Counted from the stretch's first letter, positions 1-8,051 are shown. The stretch is DNA of 35,091 nucleotides from Bacillota bacterium (GCA_012728375.1 JAAYFF010000005.1:1-35091), one strand, 5' to 3'. The notes: generated from the sequence alone by a model not told the origin. A program made the numbers and translations.

Positions 1-735
1 CAGCTTGTCAAAGCCGGATACCCACTTGTCGACAAATTCCTTATCCCATAATTCTTCTGCAATAATAACGTTGATCATGGCCAGCGCCAGGAAGGCGTCA
101 GTCCCCGGGCGGATCGGTTGATAAATACCCTCTTTGGCCAGTGGGATGCGTCTCGGGTCAATTACGAACAGCTTCGCTCCTGCTTCAACTCTTTTGCGAA
201 TAATTTTTGCCTGCGGGGGGTAACTTTCATCCGGGTTATGTCCCCAGAGAAGAATACAATCGGCATTCCTCGGTTCCTCTACAGGATAGCGGCCGAAGGT
301 AATCTGACGGGCAAGGATGCGGGTGCGGAAACAAATACCTTCCGGGTTGAAAAAGTTCGGGCTGCCGAAAGCTTTGGCAAAGCGTTGGTTAAAAGCTGCC
401 ATCTCAAAGTGTTCCACACCGACCGAGCCTGTCCAGGTGGCCAAGGTACGAGCGCCGTACTTTTTCTTAAGCTCCAGCAGCTTATCTGCTATTTCGGTCA
501 GAGCCTGGTCCCAGGAAATCCTCTGAAATTTCCCGTCCACTTTTTTCATCGGGTATTTTACGCGGTTGGGGGAATAAACTAAATCTACAAGATATTTACC
601 CTTTTCGCATAGTTCGCCTTCGTTTAACCAGTTTTCCTTTGTCCCTTCAACCTTAACAAACTTGCCGTCTTCCACATAGCAGTCTACGCCGCAGGAGTTA
701 ATGCACAGACCGCAATCCGTTTTAATAATTTCCAT
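1..735 (-). CDS. Molybdopterin-dependent oxidoreductase, N-terminal part (runs off the window)
   Basis: This is the first 245 codons of a large Mo/W-bis-MGD enzyme of the formate dehydrogenase/BisC family; the gene continues past the left edge. The N-terminus carries an iron-sulfur site, Cys8-x2-Cys11-x3-Cys15-x27-Cys43, followed by a typical molybdopterin domain (FNPEGICFRTR, then ILLWGHNPDESYP and FVIDPRR). Cys135 in GICFRTR is at the usual metal-ligand position (inference). There is no Tat or Sec signal, so a cytoplasmic enzyme is expected. The ATG follows an AACCTGGAGG ribosome site at good spacing. It lies downstream of molybdate transport and cofactor genes on the same strand, but a promoter-like site at 930-959 suggests its own transcript. 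The substrate cannot be told from this fragment; formate dehydrogenase-like and acetylene hydratase-like members are both possible. Confidence 0.9.
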   Translation of the reverse strand, partial: MEIIKTDCGLCINSCGVDCYVEDGKFVKVEGTKENWLNEGELCEKGKYLVDLVYSPNRVKYPMKKVDGKFQRISWDQALTEIADKLLELKKKYGARTLATWTGSVGVEHFEMAAFNQRFAKAFGSPNFFNPEGICFRTRILARQITFGRYPVEEPRNADCILLWGHNPDESYPPQAKIIRKRVEAGAKLFVIDPRRIPLAKEGIYQPIRPGTDAFLALAMINVIIAEELWDKEFVDKWVSGFDKL

Positions 736-800
736 TTGCTCAACCTCCAGGTTTAATGATCAGTATCAAATCAATTGCTTTTAATATTTTTAAATTCCTT

Positions 801-851
801 GACTTACATTTACCGGACTTCATTCGAACGCCCTTAATATGTAAGTCAATA
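801..851 (-). promoter_or_regulatory. 11-bp perfect inverted repeat in the oxidoreductase leader
   Basis: TTGACTTACAT at 801-811 is exactly complementary to ATGTAAGTCAA at 841-851, with a 29-nt loop. It lies between the putative minus-strand promoter (930-959) and the ATG at 735. It could be an RNA hairpin in the untranslated leader or a DNA operator. There is no U-tract after it, so it is not a simple terminator. I do not recognise it as the molybdenum-cofactor riboswitch. Confidence 0.5.
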
Positions 852-909
852 CATTTTTTCCCTGAATAACAACACCTCCTGCTCTTTTATTTACAGTTTT
901 TTGCATTAC

Positions 910-937
910 TTGACACCTTGACATATTTGAGTATAAT
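910..937 (+). promoter_or_regulatory. Sigma-A-type promoter-like site on the plus strand
   Basis: TTGACA at 910-915 and TATAAT at 932-937 are separated by 16 bp, a near-perfect housekeeping promoter. No plus-strand gene follows; a transcript would run antisense into the 3' end of moeA. It overlaps a second promoter-like site on the opposite strand (930-959). Confidence 0.45.
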
Positions 938-959
938 ATAAAAACCCTCAGCGTGTCAA
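930..959 (-). promoter_or_regulatory. Putative promoter of the molybdopterin oxidoreductase gene
   Basis: Read on the minus strand, TTGACA (954-959) and TATACT (930-935) are 18 bp apart. Transcription would give a leader of roughly 190 nt before the ATG at 735, containing the inverted repeat at 801-851. It shares its -10 region with a plus-strand promoter-like site, so the two would compete. Confidence 0.5.
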
Positions 960-986
960 GGCTACTCCAGAGAGGGCCAGTGAGGG
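937..986 (-). terminator. Weak possible terminator of the moeA operon
   Basis: On the minus strand, downstream of moeA, CCCTCA (complement of 981-986) can pair with TGAGGG (complement of 945-950), followed at once by a TTTTTATATT tract. The stem is only 6 bp with a loop of about 30 nt, so it is weak. It overlaps the -35 element of the next gene's putative promoter. Confidence 0.3.
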
Positions 987-1025
987 CAATATGTATACAT
1001 TTTTCAACATATTTTAATTTAATTG

Positions 1026-2267
1026 TCAGGGTAGCTTCCAATAATCAACATCCTCATTTTCTGCCACTTTTACTTTTCCCGCCGGTACTTCAATTAAACA
1101 GTTGCTGTTGATATGAGTTTCAATAGCACCGCAGAACTGATTTTGTAGTGGAGTGACGTACAGCCGGCCGTCCCTTTCATTGCAGCGGCCCCAAAAAAAT
1201 CCGCGCAGGCTATCTTCTTTGCGGACAATAGGAACTGTCAACTTGCCCCGCCCGGGTAGTAAATGTTTGTTCCCCCCTGCAAGCCTGGAAATGATCGGGT
1301 AAATAATCATCAGCATCGCCACAATTGCTCCTCCCGGGTTTCCCGATAAGCCTATTAAGAGTTGGTTATCCCTTACGGAAGCCACAAAAGGAGCTCCGGG
1401 ACGCATGGCAACCTTATTAAATAATCGAACAGATAATATTTTTTCCATAGCATCTTTAATAACATCAAAATCGCCGAACGCGGTACCGCCGGTAGAAATT
1501 ATAATCGGCAATTTTAGCCGGGATGCTTTTTCATATACCTGGACCACATTATCAACCCGGTCACGCACCAATCCTAAATTTACCGGAATACCCCCGGCCT
1601 GCCGGATTATCTCTGCCAGGGCATATAGATTGGAAGCTCTCAGTTGCCCGAACTGCAATTGTTCTTCATGGACATCGACCAGCTCATTGCCCGTGGAAAA
1701 AACTCCAATCCGCGGCTTGACAAATACTGAAACAGGGTCGATCCCCAAAGTTGCCAGAATCTCCATGTGTAAGGGGGAAATGGTGGTGCCGCGGCCGAAA
1801 AGAGAGTCACCGGCTGAGATGTCTTCCCCTTTTCTTGATATATTTTCGCCAACAGAAACAGGCCTTTTGATAATAACAGCGGGGCCACAGTCTGTAACAA
1901 TTTCCCTGGTCTCTTCTTTTTTAATAATGCAATCAGCTTCCATGGGGAGAGGGGCTCCCGTAAAAATTTTCATGGCAGTTCCCGGAAGAAGTTTTTTTCT
2001 GGAATACGAACCGGCTGCGATAGTATCAATGATTTCCAGGGTAACAGGATTATTCGCTGCAGCTCCGCAGGTATCTGCTGACAGCAGCGCATAACCGTCT
2101 ACATGGGAGCGGTTAAAGGCAGGAGCATCCTCATGGGCGATAATATCAACGGCCAGTATTCTCCCGCCCGCCTCCCATAAAGGTACAGACTCCACCTTTT
2201 GGGAAGCCATCAAAAATTCCCGGGAAAAATCATCAAGAATTTTTCTGGCCTTTTCCAAAGAAATCAT
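1026..2267 (-). CDS. moeA: Molybdopterin molybdenumtransferase MoeA
   Basis: The 413-aa product matches MoeA, which inserts molybdate into adenylylated molybdopterin to give active cofactor in the cytoplasm. Visible marks are FTGAPLPMEADCIIKKEE in the central region, STGGTAFGDFDVIKDAM in the MPT-binding MoaB-like domain, and GLSGNPGGAIVAM, all in family order, with length as usual for the family. The start overlaps the mobA stop (ATGA, 4 nt), so the two are translationally coupled. It is the last gene of a minus-strand run: regulator, modA, modB, modC, mobA, moeA. Confidence 0.93.
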   Translation of the reverse strand: MISLEKARKILDDFSREFLMASQKVESVPLWEAGGRILAVDIIAHEDAPAFNRSHVDGYALLSADTCGAAANNPVTLEIIDTIAAGSYSRKKLLPGTAMKIFTGAPLPMEADCIIKKEETREIVTDCGPAVIIKRPVSVGENISRKGEDISAGDSLFGRGTTISPLHMEILATLGIDPVSVFVKPRIGVFSTGNELVDVHEEQLQFGQLRASNLYALAEIIRQAGGIPVNLGLVRDRVDNVVQVYEKASRLKLPIIISTGGTAFGDFDVIKDAMEKILSVRLFNKVAMRPGAPFVASVRDNQLLIGLSGNPGGAIVAMLMIIYPIISRLAGGNKHLLPGRGKLTVPIVRKEDSLRGFFWGRCNERDGRLYVTPLQNQFCGAIETHINSNCLIEVPAGKVKVAENEDVDYWKLP

Positions 2268-2959
2268 TTTATTAATTCATCCTCCTGCCCGGTAGGTTTA
2301 TTCCTGCTCATACTTTTACAATGAGCCAGAGCCTTGGCGTAATCTTCAGGTGTGTTTATATTAAAAAGCGACCACAGCTGCGGATCAAAGGCCCGTAAAT
2401 CGCTGACATCAACATACAGCGAACGGATGCGCTTGTACAAAAAGCCAACCTTATAATGTCCTGCAGATAGCATTTCAACGATAAGCGGCAAAAGCTTCCG
2501 GCTGTATACTGCGGTCAGAGGGTGAAAATGAGGGTCCTCCCAGGGGATCACAAGATCGTATCCATCGGCTAGTCCGCACAGGTAGGTAATAAGCTCCGGG
2601 ACTGCAAACGGCATATCGCCTCCCACGACAAAACTATAGGGATGGCGTGACGCACTTAGCCCTCCGTGAATGCCGCGCAGCGTGCTTTTCGGAATACCTT
2701 TATATAAATCGGGAACAATGCGGACAGGAAGCCCGTGAAAATCCTGAGGCCGATCCGTTACTAAAATACATTCGGCAAACAGCCCATTTAAGGTATTGAC
2801 GAGTGTTTCCACCACAGTCATTTTTCCCAAAGGTAACAGCAACTTGTTTTTACCCATACGGGTGCTGCCGCCCCCGGCCAGGATCACTGCGGACATCTCT
2901 GTTGTTTTCAAGCTTTTCCCTCCGGTTAAGGGCGAATTTTGCCGCCGGTAAACTTTCAT
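2264..2959 (-). CDS. mobA: Molybdenum cofactor guanylyltransferase MobA
   Basis: MobA attaches GMP to molybdopterin to make the dinucleotide cofactor used by DMSO-reductase-family enzymes such as the partial gene at 1-735. The nucleotide-binding signature LAGGGSTRMGKNK is at residues 28-40, and VGGDMPF and the NINTPEDY C-terminal motif are present. The first ATG has a GAAGGAAGG ribosome site; an internal Met22 just before the signature has none, so I keep the longer start even though it adds about 20 residues before the usual N-terminus. It lies 56 nt after modC and overlaps moeA by 4 nt. The family fit is strong. Confidence 0.9.
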   Translation of the reverse strand: MKVYRRQNSPLTGGKSLKTTEMSAVILAGGGSTRMGKNKLLLPLGKMTVVETLVNTLNGLFAECILVTDRPQDFHGLPVRIVPDLYKGIPKSTLRGIHGGLSASRHPYSFVVGGDMPFAVPELITYLCGLADGYDLVIPWEDPHFHPLTAVYSRKLLPLIVEMLSAGHYKVGFLYKRIRSLYVDVSDLRAFDPQLWSLFNINTPEDYAKALAHCKSMSRNKPTGQEDELIK

Positions 2960-3015
2960 TCAACCTTCCTTCATAAAAATAATTCTTCATTAAGAAATAA
3001 ACCCCTTCTTTCAGT

Positions 3016-4083
3016 TTAAAAAGTTAAAAAAACTCTTTCTGGAGGCAGGCATATTTTTAGCTCTTCAGGGTTTTGTAATGCTATCCGGCGCCATTCTTCA
3101 TTGGAGATGGACAATTTGAGAAAGCTTATATTATTTGTCTCTCTTCCAGTCGGCTTAACTGATAAGGTCACCTGGTGAGGTGATTCAATGACATCGAAAA
3201 TCCGGCAGTGCACTGTGTTAACATGATCATCTTTCCCGGCCGGACGAATATGCCGGCTGGAGATACCCGCATAGCTCGCCCCCTCAAGCATATTATCTGC
3301 AGTTATACGCAAAAAACATCCCCAGTCCAGGGCTTCCACCGTATTATCCTGCAGAACCCTGATCTTTGACAAGTTTTGACATCCTGTTATTCGGGCAGTT
3401 GACAGGTTGGGAGGCTTGTTGAAAATATCTTCCCTGGAACCGCTGGCGATAACTTTTCCATCCTCAAGGATTAGCAAATTCGGACAAAGACGATAAGCTT
3501 CCTCAAGATTGTGGGTAACAAACACGGAGGAGCCGGAAAAATTATTTAATAAGACCTTAAGCTCCTGCTCCATTTCACTCCGGAGGTGATTGTCCAGGGC
3601 GGAAAAAGGCTCATCCAGCAGCAGTACTTCTGGTTGAAGAACCAAAGCCCTGGCAAGGGCAACGCGCTGCTGTTGCCCTCCGGAAAGCTGACGGGGATAC
3701 CTGTTTTCCAATCCATCCAGCTTAACCCTGCTAATCATCTCTTTGACAATTTTTTCCCGCTTTTGCCTCTCCATTCCCCTCAACCCCATGGCAATATTTC
3801 CGGCTACCGTTAAATGGGGGAAAAGGGCATAGTTTTGAAACAAAAAACCAACTCTGCGTTGCTGCGGGGGCAAATTTATACCTGCCGCAGAGTCAAACAA
3901 AACACGTTTTCCCAAAGTAATGCGCCCCCTGGTAGGTCTGTCCAGGCCGGCGATACAGCGCAGAGTCATACTTTTACCGGAACCGGAACTACCCAGTAGC
4001 CCCAGGGTACTTTCGCCGCAGGTAAACGACACCCGCAGTTGAAAGCCGGGCAAATCTCTTTCTATATCCACTGCTAATACCAT
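3016..4083 (-). CDS. modC: Molybdate ABC transporter ATP-binding protein ModC
   Basis: Cytoplasmic ATPase of the molybdate importer, 355 aa. The Walker A motif GSSGSGKS is at 31-38, the ABC signature LSGGQ at 133-137, Walker B LLLDEP at 154-159 and the H-loop His191. A C-terminal extension of roughly 110 residues after the ATPase core is in the position where ModC proteins carry a molybdate-binding regulatory domain. An AAAGGGG ribosome site precedes the ATG. It lies 12 nt after modB in the same operon, which, together with modA and the cofactor genes, supports molybdate or tungstate as substrate rather than sulfate. Confidence 0.93.
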   Translation of the reverse strand: MVLAVDIERDLPGFQLRVSFTCGESTLGLLGSSGSGKSMTLRCIAGLDRPTRGRITLGKRVLFDSAAGINLPPQQRRVGFLFQNYALFPHLTVAGNIAMGLRGMERQKREKIVKEMISRVKLDGLENRYPRQLSGGQQQRVALARALVLQPEVLLLDEPFSALDNHLRSEMEQELKVLLNNFSGSSVFVTHNLEEAYRLCPNLLILEDGKVIASGSREDIFNKPPNLSTARITGCQNLSKIRVLQDNTVEALDWGCFLRITADNMLEGASYAGISSRHIRPAGKDDHVNTVHCRIFDVIESPHQVTLSVKPTGRETNNISFLKLSISNEEWRRIALQNPEELKICLPPERVFLTF

Positions 4084-4095
4084 GGTTTACCCCTT

Positions 4096-4773
4096 TCACT
4101 TCTCCGGCCGGCCACCAGCCGGAATCTGACGCTTTGTCCAAAAGTGCAGCCCTACTATGGTAGCCAGGGAAATAGCAATAATTATCAGGACCCAGACAGC
4201 AGCTTTATCCCGCTGCCCCGACTCGACCAAAAAAAAGATAGCCAGGGGGATAGTCTGGGTTTTACCGGGAATGTTGCCGGCCAGCATCAATGTTGCTCCA
4301 AACTCACCCAGAGCCCGGGCAAAGGCCAGGATTGTCCCGGCAACTATTCCGGGCCAGGCCAGCGGTATGGTTATTCTGGTAAAAATACTTCTTTCCGGAA
4401 CTCCCAAAGTGCGGGCCGCATCGAGCATGTTGGGATCCACCTGCTCAAAAGCGCCGAGGGCTGTCCGGTACATTAAAGGAAAAGCTACCACCGTAGAGGC
4501 AATAACCGTGGCACTCCAGCTAAAAATAACCGTTGTCCCAAGGGAAGATAAGAGCTGTCCCAGGGGACCGTGCTTGCCGAACAAAATCAGCAGGAGAAAT
4601 CCCACCACCGTTGGAGGAAGCACCAGGGGCAGGATAAGCACGCCGTCCAGAATGCTTTTAAGCCTGCCCCGGTAACCGGACATAAGCTTGGCTGCCGATA
4701 CACCCAGTATAAAAGCCAGAAAAGTAGCGGAAAAAGCCGTTTTTAAAGAAATCCACAGGGGTGATGCATCCAT
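4096..4773 (-). CDS. modB: Molybdate ABC transporter permease ModB
   Basis: Integral membrane permease of 225 aa with about five hydrophobic segments, beginning with one at residues 10-30. LPLVLPPTVVGFLLLILFGK near 48-67 is characteristic of ModB. The cytoplasmic loop that docks to ModC is visible as DAARTLGVPERSIF (about 118-131), followed by the conserved IPLAWPGI. It sits 8 nt after modA and 12 nt before modC, so the three are co-transcribed and form one importer. Confidence 0.93.
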   Translation of the reverse strand: MDASPLWISLKTAFSATFLAFILGVSAAKLMSGYRGRLKSILDGVLILPLVLPPTVVGFLLLILFGKHGPLGQLLSSLGTTVIFSWSATVIASTVVAFPLMYRTALGAFEQVDPNMLDAARTLGVPERSIFTRITIPLAWPGIVAGTILAFARALGEFGATLMLAGNIPGKTQTIPLAIFFLVESGQRDKAAVWVLIIIAISLATIVGLHFWTKRQIPAGGRPEK

Positions 4774-4781
4774 TATTTTAC

Positions 4782-5627
4782 CTACTTCCCACCTAGAAAA
4801 GTAAAACCATGATTCTCGAAGACAGCCGCAATTTCCTCACTCTGTAAAAAAGCCATAAAGTCTTCTGCTGCCTCCCGCTCAGCACAATCCTTTACGATGG
4901 CAACAGGGTAGGTGACAGGCGTATGCGTTCCTTCCGGAGCGTCGGCAACAACTTTGACCCGGTCGGAGGAGAGGGCATCCGTCATATAAACTATCCCGGC
5001 ATCTACATTTCCTGTCTCCACATAAGTAAGGACCTGACGCACATCCTTACCCAAAACGAGTTTTCCCTTTGCCTCCAAAGTGTCCCACACCCCAAGGTTG
5101 GTCAGAATCTCCTTCGCATAACGGCCCGCGGGTACGCTTTCCGGTTCGCCGATAGCCAGGTTAGCAACAGAATCTGCCGCCAGGGACTGAAAATCAGTAA
5201 TATCCTCATTGGCACCCTCACCGGGGACAATTAAGACGACGGCATTTTCCAACAAGTTAATTCTGCTTTCTTCGTCAATTAGCCCCTTTTCCTGCAGCGC
5301 ATCCATTTGCCTCTGAGCGGCAGAGATAAAGATATCCGCGGGTGCCCCTTCTTCAATTTGCTGCTGCAGCGCGCCGGAGGAGCCGTAATTCATCATCAGG
5401 ATATTACCGTTTTTTTCTTCATACAGCCCTTTGATTTCTTCCATGACATCCGTCAGGCTGGCTGCTGCCGAAACAGTCATCTCAACCGGTGAAGGAGCAG
5501 GCCGGCCATTGCCCTCTTTCTCCGGTAGGCCGGAGCCGGTAGGCTGGTTCCCTCCCCCGCAACCTGCCAGCAGTATTAAAACAAGCAGCGCTGTTATGAG
5601 TATACTTATCTTGCCTAATTTAAACAA
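4782..5627 (-). CDS. modA: Molybdate-binding lipoprotein ModA
   Basis: Substrate-binding protein of the importer, 281 aa. It starts with a lipoprotein signal peptide: basic residues, a hydrophobic stretch, and lipobox LLAGC with Cys23 as lipidation site, as expected for a Gram-positive cell without periplasm. A Gly/Pro/Ser linker to about residue 48 leads to the binding domain. VSAAASLTDVMEEI and NYGSSGALQQQIEEGAPADI are the ModA oxyanion-site motifs; Ser/Ala-rich VSAAASL and GSSG usually contact the anion. The start codon is TTG preceded by GAGGATGGG. It lies 25 nt after the regulator gene. Confidence 0.93.
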   Translation of the reverse strand: MFKLGKISILITALLVLILLAGCGGGNQPTGSGLPEKEGNGRPAPSPVEMTVSAAASLTDVMEEIKGLYEEKNGNILMMNYGSSGALQQQIEEGAPADIFISAAQRQMDALQEKGLIDEESRINLLENAVVLIVPGEGANEDITDFQSLAADSVANLAIGEPESVPAGRYAKEILTNLGVWDTLEAKGKLVLGKDVRQVLTYVETGNVDAGIVYMTDALSSDRVKVVADAPEGTHTPVTYPVAIVKDCAEREAAEDFMAFLQSEEIAAVFENHGFTFLGGK

Positions 5628-5652
5628 TTCGATCCCATCCTCTTTAATTTTT

Positions 5653-6798
5653 TTAAAATTTTACCTCTGATAGGACTTTGCCTGTGCTTTCCGGGTCATA
5701 CCCCGATGCTTCCAGGTCCAATAAAAACCTAGGTTTTTGCAGGCACTCCAGAATAGCCTGGACGCCGGCATGCTTTAAATCTTCCAGCAAAAAGACAAGA
5801 TCGTACCGTTCTCTGGACAGCGGAATGAAGTCCAACTTATACAACCGGGCCAGAGGACGCAAGGTAATACCGCAGTCAGCCCCGCTGAGGGCCACCGCCT
5901 GGGCCACTTCCTGGTGGGTCTGCACTTGAAAATTGTAACCTGCAACCTGGCTAGGCAGCAGGCCGTTTTGCTTGAGCCCGGAATCCAGAAGACGCCTGGT
6001 CTCCGCCCCCAGTTCCCGGTTGACGATACGGACATCCTGCCGGGAAAGGTCGCCAAAACCGGCGATACCCCTGGGATTGCCCCTGTTGACGACAAAGCCC
6101 TGCTCGCCGTAACAAAGATTAACCACCATATAGGGAGTTTGGTGCAATACCTTATTGACTACCGGAAGATTGTACTCTCCGGTCTCCTCATCATAAATGT
6201 GAACGCCGGCACCGTGGATAAGGCCATTCGCCAGCGCTTGCAGGGAAGCCATGCTGTTGGTGTTGATCCAACAAATATTGACGTCGCGGTAACGATTGTC
6301 CAACCTTTGTTTTAACATGGCTAAAGCAGGACTGCAGCCGGCAAGAATTACCGCGGGTGCAGTCAAACCTTCGGGTTCAAGTACACGAGCCAGCAGCCTC
6401 TCCTTGCTGCTGCCCATTCCAACTACCGCAGCGTTAGCTTCAACCTGCAGGCTGTCACGGTTTGCCGGAAACGCCGTATATTTCCCGTCTGGTAAGCGGG
6501 CTAGTTGAATTTTTTCCCCTACCTCCGGAAGCTGACCCATACCGGACCAGACAGCCGGGACTTCATCGGGTATAATATCCGGCATTTGAAAAATATCCTC
6601 TATCTTCTTACCCAGGGCAGCGGCCAGGCGAAAGGCTACCGCCAGAGAAGGGCCATACTGCCTGGATTCAATACCTCCCACTGTCTGCCTGGCTACCCCG
6701 GCCCTATCTGCCAGTTCCGCCTGTGAAAGCCCCGCTTGCTGACGGACTTGACGCAAACAATTCTCCGGAATAACTTCAGACCCCTTCAAATTTTTCAT
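5653..6798 (-). CDS. HTH (XRE-type) regulator with molybdate/PBP-like sensor domain
   Basis: A 381-aa one-component regulator. Residues about 14-70 form an XRE-type helix-turn-helix (AGLSQAELADRAGVARQTVG, then SLAVAFRLAAALG). Residues about 160-370 resemble a cytoplasmic periplasmic-binding-protein-like domain (PF12727/COG1910 type), with ILAGCSPALAML, RIVNRELGAETRRLLD and a THQEVAQAVALSGADCG stretch. Such proteins are thought to sense molybdate, tungstate or the cofactor. It heads the mod-mobA-moeA run (25 nt before modA), so autoregulation of the operon is likely. The GAAAGGGGG ribosome site fits the ATG. It replaces the classical ModE, which is not seen here. The ligand is inferred from context. 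Confidence 0.82.
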   Translation of the reverse strand: MKNLKGSEVIPENCLRQVRQQAGLSQAELADRAGVARQTVGGIESRQYGPSLAVAFRLAAALGKKIEDIFQMPDIIPDEVPAVWSGMGQLPEVGEKIQLARLPDGKYTAFPANRDSLQVEANAAVVGMGSSKERLLARVLEPEGLTAPAVILAGCSPALAMLKQRLDNRYRDVNICWINTNSMASLQALANGLIHGAGVHIYDEETGEYNLPVVNKVLHQTPYMVVNLCYGEQGFVVNRGNPRGIAGFGDLSRQDVRIVNRELGAETRRLLDSGLKQNGLLPSQVAGYNFQVQTHQEVAQAVALSGADCGITLRPLARLYKLDFIPLSRERYDLVFLLEDLKHAGVQAILECLQKPRFLLDLEASGYDPESTGKVLSEVKF

Positions 6799-6904
6799 CG
6801 TAAAAAGCCCCCTTTCAAATAATGTTTGGAAAACCCACCTCCCATCCTCACGATCCGTCCTCTATCACCACTTGCACCTATAATCTGCATTTACCATGAC
6901 TGCA

Positions 6905-6938
6905 ATATATATTCGAGCAGAATGTTATATTTTCCTGC
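6905..6938. repeat. AT-rich dispersed repeat, copy 1
   Basis: This 34-bp stretch contains ATATATTCGAG, then GTTATATTTTCCTGC. About 26 of 34 bases match the stretch at 7576-7609 in the same orientation, and its reverse complement resembles 8021-8051. It lies upstream of the molybdate regulator, about 110 bp from its start. The rest of 6799-7017 shows a 12-bp palindrome GGGCCGCGGCCC at 6998-7009 just downstream of the DUF364 gene, and no clear terminator. Confidence 0.5.
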
Positions 6939-7017
6939 TAAACAACAAAAAATTTAAGCCTTGCTGAATTTGCGGGAGCTTTGAAAGAAAGCTCGACGGG
7001 CCGCGGCCCCCTTTAGA

Positions 7018-7611
7018 TTACAATGATAAGGGACAAAACCTTTTCAGGCTGAGAATGTCGGCGACAGCAGCAATTGTTGTCCCATAAAAAAGAACCGGCT
7101 TTTTTACATTAAGAAAAGGATCAATGCTTCCATTTACCACTGTGCTCCCCGTCGCCAGAAACAAATCGCACCAATCATCCGCCTCAGCCGGGTCGCATTC
7201 ACCGTTTTCGATAGTAACACCAAATTTGTTTTGACCAATGTTCTCCGGATCGAGGTCGAAAACCCTTATCTCAAAATGTCGGGCAAGTTTCTCAACCATG
7301 GCCGGCTGAAGACCAATTACGGCAATGTGCGGCCTCCCGTACTCCCGGGATATCGTTTCAATTAATTTTTGACTGCACTTTCCCGGTTCCAAATCCCTGC
7401 AATGAATAGTGTTGGTAACCTTTCCCTGCTTGCGGTAGAGGGCATTAAGGGCAGCAATAATGATGGCCCTGTTATAATTGTTGTCGGGCGGAAGAGTTAA
7501 AGCATCGCGCAAAGACCCTTCAAAATTTCCTGGCATATCTGTAAGGATATATGATGAGCTGGCTTGAATGTGATGTAATATATTCGAGTTACAAGTTATA
7601 TTTCCCTGCAT
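7018..7611 (-). CDS. DUF364-type (putative heavy-metal chelation domain) protein, N-terminus doubtful
   Basis: The 197-aa product resembles the Rossmann-like DUF364 family (PF04016) by DNNYNRAIIIAALNALYR, an IAVIGLQPAMVEKLA strand-loop, and the C-terminal LFLATGSTVVNGSIDPFL and PVLFYGTTIAAVADIL. Members are often found near molybdate or metal genes; the molecular role is unknown. Known members usually have a longer N-terminal region. Here the first ATG lies inside a dispersed AT-rich repeat (7576-7609), has only a weak CAGGA site, and an in-frame stop (TAA) occurs about 30 codons upstream without another ATG. The gene may thus be 5'-truncated by the repeat. Substrate and partner cannot be told. 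Confidence 0.6.
   Translation of the reverse strand: MQGNITCNSNILHHIQASSSYILTDMPGNFEGSLRDALTLPPDNNYNRAIIIAALNALYRKQGKVTNTIHCRDLEPGKCSQKLIETISREYGRPHIAVIGLQPAMVEKLARHFEIRVFDLDPENIGQNKFGVTIENGECDPAEADDWCDLFLATGSTVVNGSIDPFLNVKKPVLFYGTTIAAVADILSLKRFCPLSL
7576..7609. repeat. AT-rich dispersed repeat, copy 2 (overlaps the DUF364 start)
   Basis: TAATATATTCGAG followed by GTTATATTTCCCTGC matches the copy at 6905-6938. The two copies flank the DUF364 gene as direct repeats about 670 bp apart. The ATG assigned to that gene begins at the CTGCAT end of this repeat. Confidence 0.5.
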
Positions 7612-7770
7612 ATCCTGAAAAATATCCGGCAGGGCATTATTTACCTGCGCTGAAAATTGCTCTCTTTGCCCCGGTGATGATATAAAAACTTAAACCTTGC
7701 ACCTTTAACATTATGACCACCCTTTTTTAACCCTTGACAGGACTTATGAAAGATTTACCCATAATACCGC

Positions 7771-7947
7771 TGGAGCAAGTTCTGCCTGGAGCTGGAACCC
7801 GAAGAAAAGGTTTTATAAAAACACTATGAGCATAAATATAATGACGCCGGTGAAGAACCTTTTTATCGGCTCCTGCTGGGCCGTGCAAATCGGCGGTTTG
7901 CCCGTGCCCTCGCAGCGGCTTATATGTGTGCCCGAAAAATCCGGTAA
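7771..7947 (+). pseudogene. Relic of an unidentified gene
   Basis: One plus-strand frame reads like protein: WSKFCLELEPEEKVL, a TAA stop at 7816-7818, then, in the same frame, EEPFYRLLLGRANRRFARAL and a second stop at 7945-7947. There is no start codon or upstream continuation. The composition (Arg/Ala-rich amphipathic helix) is coding-like, but I cannot name the family. It is either the interior of a decayed gene or a chance open stretch. Confidence 0.3.
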
Positions 7948-8020
7948 CGGATACCCCTGGAGAATTAACAAGAATGAATATTATGCCTATTTGACCGGCT
8001 GAAAAATATTATTTATATTT

Positions 8021-8051
8021 GCAGGAAAATTTAGACTAGTTATAGAAATAT
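8021..8051. repeat. AT-rich dispersed repeat, diverged copy 3
   Basis: GCAGGAAAATTTAGACTAG and the following GAAATAT resemble, on this strand, the reverse complement of 6905-6938 (GCAGGAAAATATAAC, then CTCGAATATAT). It lies about 70 bp upstream of the UbiD start. A related half-element with TATATTCGATGGCAGGAAAAT halves occurs at about 26295-26315. Confidence 0.35.

Noticed and set aside
1-735. Possible selenocysteine at the metal-ligand position of the oxidoreductase
   Set aside because: The expected ligand position has an ordinary Cys codon (TGC/TGT type), and no in-frame TGA occurs in the part visible.
736-929. Molybdenum-cofactor riboswitch in the oxidoreductase leader
   Set aside because: The leader has one inverted repeat but not the multi-stem GC-rich fold I would expect; no match by eye.
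820-1041. 73-codon minus-strand open frame between the oxidoreductase and moeA
   Set aside because: It covers both promoter-like sites and the inverted repeat, overlaps the end of moeA, has no family resemblance and no ribosome site.
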